Below are positions 53,271-60,872 of a DNA stretch of 64,000 nucleotides, in pieces. The notes beneath the pieces were generated by a model. The model did not search any database. It was not told where the DNA came from and was given only the letters and a program-made list of their open reading frames with translations. Origin of the DNA: Nibricoccus aquaticus (GTDB lineage: Bacteria; Verrucomicrobiota; Verrucomicrobiia; Opitutales; Opitutaceae); assembly GCF_002310495.1 (NCBI RefSeq), contig NZ_CP023344.1:4171501-4235500 (forward strand), given 5' to 3'. The position numbers and the translations under genes were made by a program. How positions within the stretch are numbered: position 1 is the first letter of the stretch; each line of letters begins with the position of its first letter.

Positions 53271-53381
53271 GAGCTAGGAGTCGCTAGCTCGATATAGCCG
53301 TTATCGGATTGGTCTAATGCTATTTGCAGCTCGACCGTCTGCCGGGGTCGATCTAAGTCCTATCAGGAGGAGAACAGCATA
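53271..53381 (+). promoter_or_regulatory. Leader of the RelA/SpoT-type gene: hairpin, strong Shine-Dalgarno and an in-frame AUA
   Basis: A hairpin GAGCTAG-GAGTCG-CTAGCTC (53271-53290) lies at the island's left side. Further on, a perfect AGGAGG (53365-53370) is spaced 8 bases from ATA (53379-53381), which is in frame with the downstream gene; the first ATG is 27 bases later with no ribosome binding site of its own. The AUA could be a weak start limiting expression or a mutated ATG. Confidence 0.5.
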
Positions 53382-53405
53382 AGACCAAAACGTTCTGTTA
53401 GATTT

Positions 53406-54467
53406 ATGACTGACGACTTGGATAGCGTAATAGCGGCATACCGTAAAAATCTTCCTCTCTATGCATCCTTTGCGAACAAGGTGCGCGATTTGGTAGATGA
53501 GCTGCTAGTCATAAATAAAACCAAATTTCATTTTGTAGAAGCTCGGGCTAAGTCGCCAGAAAGTCTGACGGAAAAGCTGCAGCGTCCTGGTAAGTCATAT
53601 TCAAATCCGCTCAGCGACATACCTGACCTAGTTGGAGTACGTGTAGTTTTGTACTACTCGGACGACGTCGCAAAAATAGGCAAAATGCTGAAAGGGGAGT
53701 TTGAGCTGATAGGAGAAGAGTTAGGTCATCAGCCCAAAGGTTTGTCTGCAGATCGATTTGGGTATCTCTCACTTCATTGCGTACTGCGCCTTGCTACCCG
53801 CCGTTCTAAATTATCTGAGTGGAGTAGATATAAAGGACTGCACTTCGAGCTGCAGCTACGCACAGTTCTTCAGCATTCTTGGGCGGCGGTTTCTCATGCT
53901 CTGCAGTACAAGAAAGAAGGCGATGTCCCGCACGAGCTACGTAGGAAACTCCATAGATTAGCTGGCCTATTTGAGTTGGCTGATGAGGAGTTTCTGGAAC
54001 TCAGGGATCTTGCGGCGGAGAAGGCACGAGAAGCCTCCGTTGCGGTAAAAAAAGGAGTCGATGAAATCGGGTTAGATATATCTTCGCTCCAAGCCTTTGT
54101 TAGGCAATGGAAGCCATTGAAAGATGTGCTGAACGAGCTTGAAGCCAGAGGTATAAATCCCGCGGATCTAGAAGACGTCAGGGATGAAGAGGAGCCGCAT
54201 AATTACCTCGGCGATATCGTGGAGCATTGTGAGCGGATTGGCATCAGAACAATTAGCGAATTGAAGAAAATGCTATCTAAGGATTTCACCAGTTTTGTAG
54301 AATATGTCGCCGAACCGCGGTGGTGTATGGGGGTAGAATTCGTGCTGTATCTGTTGTTGATTGCTTCCAGACCGAAGGATTTCTCAGTTGAAATTTTAAC
54401 TCATGCGGGCTTTCACGAAAATATCGCTAAGCGCGTCCTCAATGCTGCGGCTAAAGCACAAACGTGA
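53406..54467 (+). CDS. RelA/SpoT-type nucleotidyltransferase (small alarmone synthetase-like) with an extra C-terminal domain
   Basis: 353 residues. Residues 15-175 form a Rel synthetase domain: KSPESLTEKL, DIPDLVGVRVVLYYSDDV (71-88, Mg-site Asp74 and Arg79), GYLSLH (119-124, G-loop with the guanine-stacking Tyr), FELQLRT (147-153) and WAAVSHALQYK. It could make (p)ppGpp or, as in toxSAS enzymes, pyrophosphorylate tRNA. There is no HD hydrolase, TGS or ACT domain. The C-terminal 170 residues are helical and unrecognised. The gene is clearly richer in A and T than all neighbours and sits alone between a terminator and the end of the RND operon, suggesting acquisition. An alternative start at AUA 53379 has the better ribosome binding site. 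Confidence 0.85.
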   Translation: MTDDLDSVIAAYRKNLPLYASFANKVRDLVDELLVINKTKFHFVEARAKSPESLTEKLQRPGKSYSNPLSDIPDLVGVRVVLYYSDDVAKIGKMLKGEFELIGEELGHQPKGLSADRFGYLSLHCVLRLATRRSKLSEWSRYKGLHFELQLRTVLQHSWAAVSHALQYKKEGDVPHELRRKLHRLAGLFELADEEFLELRDLAAEKAREASVAVKKGVDEIGLDISSLQAFVRQWKPLKDVLNELEARGINPADLEDVRDEEEPHNYLGDIVEHCERIGIRTISELKKMLSKDFTSFVEYVAEPRWCMGVEFVLYLLLIASRPKDFSVEILTHAGFHENIAKRVLNAAAKAQT

Positions 54468-54476
54468 TTGGATTCA

Positions 54477-57400
54477 TTAGGCACGAGTTACCGTTGGTTT
54501 TGCGACTAGCACTGTAGGCGAGTGGGCGGGATCAGTGTGAGTCGCGGTGCGGCGGAAGAGGCCTTTTAAACGCTCCATGTAGATGTAGAGGACGGGCGTC
54601 AGGTAGAGCGTGAGGAGTTGGGAGACGACGAGGCCGCCGACGACGGCTAGGCCGAGTGGGCGGCGGGATTCGGCGCCGGCGCCGATGCCGAGGGCGATGG
54701 GAAGTGCGCCAGCCAAGGCGGCGAAGGTGGTCATCATGATCGGGCGGAAGCGGGCGACGCAGGCTTCGTAGATGACTTTTTCGGGGGAGAAGTTGGCGCC
54801 TTGTTCGCGTTCGGCGGCGAGGGCGAAGTCGATCATCATGATGGCGTTCTTTTTCACGATGCCGATGAGCAGGATGAGACCGACGTAGCCCATGATGTTG
54901 AGCTCTTCGCCGAAGAGCCAGAGCGTGAGCAGCGCGCCGAGGCCGGCGGCGGGCAGACCGGAGAGAATCGTGAGCGGGTGGACGAAGTCTTCGTAGAGAA
55001 TGCCGAGCACGATATAGATGACGAAGATGGCGAGGATGAGGAGCAGGCCGATGTTACTCATCGATTGCTGGAAGGCCTGGGCGGTGCCTTGCAGTGAATA
55101 GGAAATCGAGGGCGGCAGGCTTTCGGCGGCGCGGGCGATGGCGGCGGTGGCATCACCGAGCGCGGCGCCGGGCTTGAGGTTGAATGAGTAGGTGACGGCG
55201 GCGGATTGACCGATGTGGCCGACGGTGAGCGGGCCGACCTTGGGCTTCACGGTGACGACGGTGTCGAGCGAAACGAGTTCGCCGGTCGAGGTGCGCAGGT
55301 GGACGGAGCGCAGCGAGGCGGGATCGAAGCCGAGCGCGGGGTCGATCTCGAGGATGACGTAGTATTGCGCGTTGGAGGTGTAGATCGTGGAGGCCTGGCG
55401 CGTGCCGAAGGCGCTGTAGAGCGCGCTCTCGATGGCGGCGGGTGAAATGCCGAGGGCGCCGGCGCGGTCGCGGTTGATCTCCACGCTGAGCTGCGGGCTG
55501 GTGATCTGGAGATCGGAGTTGAGGTCGGTGAGCTCGGGGAGTTCGCGGAGTTTTTTCTCAAAGTCGCCGGCGGTGGCGTAGAGGCTGTCGAGATCGGAGC
55601 CGGAGATGGCGACCTGGTAGAGCGCTTTCGACGCGATGCCGCCGATGCGGATCGTGGGGGGAACTTGTGGATACGCGCGGATGCCGACGACTTTGGAGAG
55701 GCTGGCGCGGAGTTCGTTGGCGACGATGAATGCGGAGACGCGTTCGCTGCGGTCTTTGAGGCGGACATTCATCGAGCCGGTGTTGGTGCCGGTGCTGCGG
55801 CCGCCGCCGATGCTGGACTGGACGGCGTCGACCGCGGGATGGTCTTTCACGATGCGCGCGGCCTGATCGAGGTAGGTGCGCATGGCGGTGACGGAGGTGC
55901 TCTGGGCGGCCTCGATGTTGACGTTTAGCATGCCCTGGTCGTCGGTCGGGATGAAACCCTGGCGGAGCTGCGTGAAGAGGACGCCGGTGAGGACGAGCGA
56001 GACGACGGCGGAACCGATCGTGATCAGACGGTGGCGCATGAAAAACTTCAGCGAGCGCTCGTAGGTGTGGAGCATACCGTCGAACATTTTTTCGCTGAAG
56101 CGGTAGATGCGGCCGTGTTTTTGGGCGTGCGCGTGCGGTTTCAGGAAGCGGCTGCAGAGCATCGGCGTGAGCGTGAGCGAGACGATGCCGGAGACGATGA
56201 TCGACGCGGTGATCGTGATGGCGAACTCGTGGAGAAGCATGCCGAGGACGCCGCTCATGAACATGAGCGGGATGAACACGGCGATGAGCGAGAGCGTCAT
56301 GGAGAGAATCGTGAATCCGATCTCCTTTGAACCGATAAGGGCGGCCTCGCGGACGCTTTTGCCCATCTCGATGTGACGGACGATATTTTCGAGCATCACG
56401 ATGGCGTCATCGACCACGAAGCCGACGGAGAGCGTGAGCGCGAGGAGCGAGAAATTATCGAGGGTGAAGTCGAAGAAGTGCATCACCACGAATGTGCCGA
56501 GCAGCGCGAGCGGGATGGCGATGCTGGGGATGACGGTGGCGGTGGCGGAGCGCAGGAAGAGGAAGATGACGAGGATGACGAGTGCGATGGAGAGCAGGAG
56601 CGTGAACTCGACGTCGTGGACGGATTCGCGGACGGCCTGCGAACCGTCGCGGAGGATCTCGAGTTTGATGGCGGGTGGCAGTTCCGCCTCGAATTTCGGG
56701 AGCGCGGCGCGGATGGCGTCGACGACGGCGACGGTGTTGGAGCCGGGCTGTTTCAAGATACCCAGCATGATGGTCGGGCGCGCGCCGTCGGCGGTGTAGA
56801 CCATCGCGGAGACGCGGGTGTTTTGGATGCTGTCGATGACCTTGGCGATCTGGCCGAGGCGGACGGGCGTGCCGTCGCGCCAGGCGACGATGATCTGAGA
56901 AAATTCTTTGGCCTTCGCGAGCTGGCCTGTGGCGGTGATCGTGTAGGTCTTGGCAGCGCCGTCGACCTGACCGGTGGGTTGATTGACGTTTTGGGCGGCG
57001 AGGGCGGACTGGACCTGATCGATGGTGATGCCGCGGGCGGCGAGCTGGCGCGGATCGAACTGGACGCGGACGGCGTACTTTTGGGAGCCGTACACATTCA
57101 CATCGGCCACGCCGGTGATCATGGAGATCTGCTGTGCGAGGATGTTCTCCGCGTAGTCATTCACCTCGGAGAGCTGCAGCGTCGGCGAGCTCATAGTGAT
57201 GAAGAGAATCGGGCGGTCGGACGGATTGGATTTCCGGAAAGAGGGCGGCGACGTCATCTCGTTCGGCAGCTGACGTTGCGCGGCGGAGAGTGCGGTCTGC
57301 ACATCCTGGGCGGCGCTATCGATGTTTCGATCGAGGGAGAATTGCAGCGTGATGCTGGTGCTGCCGAGTGAGCTGGTGGAGCTCATCGAATCGATGCCGG

Positions 57401-57623
57401 AGATGGTGGAGAGCTGGCTCTCGATCGGCGTGGCGACGGCGGTGGCCATCGTTTCGGGCGAGGCGCCGGGGAGGGAGGCGTTGATGCTGATGGTCGGGAA
57501 CTCGACGTTGGGCATGTCGCTCACCGGAAGGATGCGGAAGGAGATGACGCCAAAGACGACGAGGGCGACGGTGAGCAGCGTGGTCATCACCGGCCGCTTG
57601 ATGCAGAGCTCGGGGAGATTCAT
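54477..57623 (-). CDS. RND multidrug efflux transporter (HAE-1 family)
   Basis: Inner-membrane proton-drug antiporter of 1048 residues, the usual AcrB/MdtB length. N-terminal IKRPVMTTLLTVALVVFGVISF, a TM4 segment GFVVDDAIVMLENIVRH with the paired aspartates of the proton relay, GFIPTDDQGMLNV after TM7, and GIVKKNAIMMIDFA in TM10 are all standard. Sequence flavour is nearer MdtB/MdtC than AcrB. Its ATG overlaps the stop of the adaptor gene. No outer-membrane TolC-like gene is in the window. It ends 9 bases from the convergent RelA/SpoT-type gene. Confidence 0.95.
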   Translation of the reverse strand: MNLPELCIKRPVMTTLLTVALVVFGVISFRILPVSDMPNVEFPTISINASLPGASPETMATAVATPIESQLSTISGIDSMSSTSSLGSTSITLQFSLDRNIDSAAQDVQTALSAAQRQLPNEMTSPPSFRKSNPSDRPILFITMSSPTLQLSEVNDYAENILAQQISMITGVADVNVYGSQKYAVRVQFDPRQLAARGITIDQVQSALAAQNVNQPTGQVDGAAKTYTITATGQLAKAKEFSQIIVAWRDGTPVRLGQIAKVIDSIQNTRVSAMVYTADGARPTIMLGILKQPGSNTVAVVDAIRAALPKFEAELPPAIKLEILRDGSQAVRESVHDVEFTLLLSIALVILVIFLFLRSATATVIPSIAIPLALLGTFVVMHFFDFTLDNFSLLALTLSVGFVVDDAIVMLENIVRHIEMGKSVREAALIGSKEIGFTILSMTLSLIAVFIPLMFMSGVLGMLLHEFAITITASIIVSGIVSLTLTPMLCSRFLKPHAHAQKHGRIYRFSEKMFDGMLHTYERSLKFFMRHRLITIGSAVVSLVLTGVLFTQLRQGFIPTDDQGMLNVNIEAAQSTSVTAMRTYLDQAARIVKDHPAVDAVQSSIGGGRSTGTNTGSMNVRLKDRSERVSAFIVANELRASLSKVVGIRAYPQVPPTIRIGGIASKALYQVAISGSDLDSLYATAGDFEKKLRELPELTDLNSDLQITSPQLSVEINRDRAGALGISPAAIESALYSAFGTRQASTIYTSNAQYYVILEIDPALGFDPASLRSVHLRTSTGELVSLDTVVTVKPKVGPLTVGHIGQSAAVTYSFNLKPGAALGDATAAIARAAESLPPSISYSLQGTAQAFQQSMSNIGLLLILAIFVIYIVLGILYEDFVHPLTILSGLPAAGLGALLTLWLFGEELNIMGYVGLILLIGIVKKNAIMMIDFALAAEREQGANFSPEKVIYEACVARFRPIMMTTFAALAGALPIALGIGAGAESRRPLGLAVVGGLVVSQLLTLYLTPVLYIYMERLKGLFRRTATHTDPAHSPTVLVAKPTVTRA

Positions 57624-58801
57624 GGCTGGGCGGAGGGTTTGGCTTCGGACTTGGTGGCCACGGCGTCGGCGGGCTTTTGTTTGCCGCCGCCGTTGCCTGC
57701 GCCGGAAACGACGACTTTGGAGCCGGAGAGCAGGCGGAGCTGGCCGTCCGTGACTACGGTTTCGCCGGCTTTGACGCCGTCGATCACGACCTCGTTGCCG
57801 GAGGTGATGCCGGGATGAATGAGGCGGACCTCGATGGTGTTGTCGGGCTTCACGACGAAGACCTGCGAGCCCTGTTGTCCATCGACGACGGCAGTGGCGG
57901 GAACGAGGAATGCGCCGGGCTGTTCACCGATCTTGATGGAGAGCGTGACGAACTGGCCGGGCCAGAGCTGGGCGTCTTCGTTGGCGAAGTTGGCGCGGAG
58001 GGCGATGGTGCCGGTGTTGAGGCCGACGGTGTTGTCGACGAAGTCGAGTTCGCCGGTCCAGACGCGTTTGGCGTCGGAAGGTTTGCGGGCTTCGACGGTG
58101 ACCTTGCCGGCTTTGAGGGCGGATTGAACGGCATCGAGATCGACCTCGGGCAGGGAGAAATTCATGCCGATGGGCGCGAGCTGATTGATGGTGAGGAGGG
58201 GGGTGCTGGCGTCGTTGGCACGGACGAGTGAACCCTCGCGGAGAGCGAGGCGGCTGGTGCGACCGTCGATGGGCGCGCGGATCTCGGTGTAGTCGAGATT
58301 CAACTTCGTGGTGGCGGCAGCGGCTTCCTGGACGGCGACAGAGGCGCGGGCGCTGGTGGCGACGTTGGTGTACTGGCTGAAGTCGGTGTCGGAGACGGCC
58401 TTTTGCTCGTGGAGTTTGGTGTAGCGCTCGAGGTCGGCACTGGCCTTCTCGAAGTTGGCGCGAGCTTGGGCGAGTTGAGCTTCGGCCGAGCGGGAGGCCG
58501 CAAGGAAAGGGCGTTGGTCGAGAGTGACGAGGAGATCGCCCGCCTTCACGTTGTCGCCCTCGCGAAAGTGGACCTTGGTCAGCACGCCCTCGACCTGACT
58601 GAGGATGGAGACGGTGTGGAGCGGCTGAACGACACCGACGGCGGCGCGCGTGACGGGAACGTCACGCTGAGTGACCGCCGCGACCTTCACAGGCACGGGT
58701 GGCGCGCCTGCGCGTTGGGCGGAGGGCTTTTTGCAGCCATTGAAAATCAGGAGCGTCGAAAAGAGTGCGACGGGGAGATACCGGGAAACGTACACGCGCA
58801 T
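57620..58801 (-). CDS. Periplasmic adaptor (membrane fusion) lipoprotein of the RND pump
   Basis: 393 residues. A lipoprotein signal (VALFSTLLIFNGC, Cys23) anchors it to the inner membrane. Lipoyl half-motifs VEGVLTKVHFREGDNVKAGDLLVTLD and LDYTEIRAPIDGRTSRLALREGSLV flank a coiled-coil hairpin (about 97-160), then beta-barrel and membrane-proximal domains. It bridges the pump to an outer-membrane channel. Start at ATG 58801 because it places the signal at the N-terminus; the 19-residue longer form does not. The stop overlaps the pump gene start. The tail is Gly/Lys/Pro-rich. Confidence 0.93.
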   Translation of the reverse strand: MRVYVSRYLPVALFSTLLIFNGCKKPSAQRAGAPPVPVKVAAVTQRDVPVTRAAVGVVQPLHTVSILSQVEGVLTKVHFREGDNVKAGDLLVTLDQRPFLAASRSAEAQLAQARANFEKASADLERYTKLHEQKAVSDTDFSQYTNVATSARASVAVQEAAAATTKLNLDYTEIRAPIDGRTSRLALREGSLVRANDASTPLLTINQLAPIGMNFSLPEVDLDAVQSALKAGKVTVEARKPSDAKRVWTGELDFVDNTVGLNTGTIALRANFANEDAQLWPGQFVTLSIKIGEQPGAFLVPATAVVDGQQGSQVFVVKPDNTIEVRLIHPGITSGNEVVIDGVKAGETVVTDGQLRLLSGSKVVVSGAGNGGGKQKPADAVATKSEAKPSAQP

Positions 58802-58904
58802 AGAGGAGCGATGCAGACAAAGTGTCCGCGTCTCAAGCATGACGCTTTGATGGGGCAAAGGTTTCGGGACGAGCCCTGATCTGAGCCAGAGGCAGTCGGC
58901 GTGC

Positions 58905-60830
58905 TTATGGCGTTATGTGCTTACCGAAATAGGCGCTGAGGATTTCGCGGGCGATGGGGGCGGCGTGGTGGGCGCCGGCGTATTCGACGTTTGGGGAATC
59001 GCCTTCGAGGGCGATGGCGAGGGCGATCTCGGGTTTTTCGGCGGGGGCGAAGGCGAGGAACCAGGCGATGTTTTTGCGGCCTTCGGTGGTATCGATCTGG
59101 GCGGTGCCGGTTTTGCCGGCGATTGTGATACCGGGGACTTGGGCTTCGCTGCCGATGCCGGATGCGACGACATTGCGAAGACTCGTGAGGAGGGCGGTGT
59201 AGTTGGCGTCGGAGATGTCGAGTGGTTCGCGGGGGAGGTCGCCGGTGGGATTGCGGCCGAGTTGACGGAGGAGTGTGGGGACGGTGAGCGTTTCGCGGCG
59301 GGCGAGGGAGGCCATGGCGCAGGCGGCTTGAAGCGGGCTGATGCGGAGGAAGCCCTGGCCGATGGCGAGGTTCACGGTGTCGCCGTCGGTCCAGGGGCCG
59401 AGGTCTTTGGATTTTTTCCACGCAGGATCGGGGATGAGCGAGCGTGTGGTTTCGGACGGGAGGTCGATGGCGGTGGGTGAGTCGAAGTGGAAGCGGCGGG
59501 CTTCAGCGGCGAGGGCGTTGGGGCCGGCGGCGAGGCCGGTGCGGGCGGCGAAGATGTTGCAGCTGTGAGCGAGGGCTCGGTTGAGCGTGAGCGTGCCGTG
59601 GCCTGCGGAGTTATGGCAGGGGAAGCGGCGATTACCGATCTGGATCCAGCCGTCGCAGCGATGGGCGGTATCCGGATTCAGGGCACCGGAACGGAAGCCG
59701 GCGAGAACGGTGAAGATTTTGAGGGTTGAGCCCGGCGGATAGAGGGCTTGGGTGGCGCGGTTGAGCCAGGCGCCGGAAGCGTCGAGTTGCTGCTTGGTGG
59801 CGGCGGAGATCGACGGAGAGACGGCGTTGAGGTCGAAACCGGGGCGGCTGACGAGGGCGAGGATTTCGCCGGTGCGGATATCAATGGCGACAGCGGAGCC
59901 GCGGGATGAACCGGTGGCAGCGTCGAGCGCGGTTTCGGTGGCGCGCTGGAGATCGAGGTTGAGGCTGAGCGTGAGGTCGCGGCCGGGTGTGGAGGCGTGG
60001 GTGGAGAGCGGAGTGGCGACGGTGTAGCCGAGGGCGTTAACGCGGCGGGTGGTTTCGACGGGCGAGCCGGCGAGGAGAGTGTCGTGGAGTTTTTCGAGGC
60101 CGGACTCGCCGGTGAGTTCGGTGGCTGCGAGCGTGTGAAGATCGGAATCGGACGCAGAGGTGATCTGTATTGGCTCGTTGCGGACGCGGCCGAGAAGGTG
60201 GGCGGCGAGTGAACCGTGAGGATACGTGCGGGTGGGCGTGCGTTGGAGACGGATGATGTCGTCAGATGCGAGTGCGGAGGTGAGACGCGCGGCTTCGGCG
60301 GACGTGAGTGTTTCGATCAACGTAAACGGGAAGACGCGGGAGCGGGCGAGGTGGCGCGTGAGACGGGCGGCGTCGAGCGTCGAGGCGGGTCGGGCTAGGA
60401 GATGGTTGAGGCGGTCGAGGTGAGATTGGAGGAGCTGGAGACGCTGGTCGCGGGTGAGGTCAGCGTGGAGTTTGCCGAGGTCAATGGAGGCGGAGATGCG
60501 GTTAGTAGTGTCGGCGAGGACGCGGCCTTCGCGGTCGAGGATGCGGCCGCGTGGCGCGGGTTCGAGGAGACGGCGCAGGCTTTGGCGCTCGGCGGCGGCG
60601 GAGTATTCGTTGGAGCGGAAGAGTTGGTGGCGGGCGATGGCGGCGAGGAGAGTGAGGAGTGCGGCAGCGAGGACGAAGCGGAGGAGACGAAGGCGCGGGG
60701 CGAGGGATTGGCCTTCGTTGGACTCAATGGGTCTGGCCGATGTACGGATGCGTGAAGCGGCGGACGCGCCCCTGGCGTTGGCCAAAGGCGCGGGCAGCGG
60801 AAGCAGATCGAGATCGGCAGCGGGTTTCAC
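58905..60830 (-). CDS. mrdA: Penicillin-binding protein 2-type transpeptidase
   Basis: 641-residue class B PBP for peptidoglycan cross-linking in cell elongation. One membrane span (about 50-67), a dimerisation/pedestal region (about 88-290) starting PRGRILDREGRVLADT, then the transpeptidase domain with SxxK in PPGSTLK (near 366), SxN in HSCN (near 420) and KTG in AGKTGTAQ (near 571). The cytoplasmic N-terminus (1-48) is long and includes ANARGASAASRIR, encoded by a palindromic segment (60766-60791). No rodA or mreBCD genes are adjacent, so PBP2 rather than FtsI rests on general resemblance. It lies 42 bases downstream of a large secreted-protein gene and 103 upstream of the efflux adaptor. 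Confidence 0.88.
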   Translation of the reverse strand: MKPAADLDLLPLPAPLANARGASAASRIRTSARPIESNEGQSLAPRLRLLRFVLAAALLTLLAAIARHQLFRSNEYSAAAERQSLRRLLEPAPRGRILDREGRVLADTTNRISASIDLGKLHADLTRDQRLQLLQSHLDRLNHLLARPASTLDAARLTRHLARSRVFPFTLIETLTSAEAARLTSALASDDIIRLQRTPTRTYPHGSLAAHLLGRVRNEPIQITSASDSDLHTLAATELTGESGLEKLHDTLLAGSPVETTRRVNALGYTVATPLSTHASTPGRDLTLSLNLDLQRATETALDAATGSSRGSAVAIDIRTGEILALVSRPGFDLNAVSPSISAATKQQLDASGAWLNRATQALYPPGSTLKIFTVLAGFRSGALNPDTAHRCDGWIQIGNRRFPCHNSAGHGTLTLNRALAHSCNIFAARTGLAAGPNALAAEARRFHFDSPTAIDLPSETTRSLIPDPAWKKSKDLGPWTDGDTVNLAIGQGFLRISPLQAACAMASLARRETLTVPTLLRQLGRNPTGDLPREPLDISDANYTALLTSLRNVVASGIGSEAQVPGITIAGKTGTAQIDTTEGRKNIAWFLAFAPAEKPEIALAIALEGDSPNVEYAGAHHAAPIAREILSAYFGKHITP

Positions 60831-60872
60831 GGTGAAGTGACGGCGAGGGTACGCCTCCTTCTGGTGGGTTTG

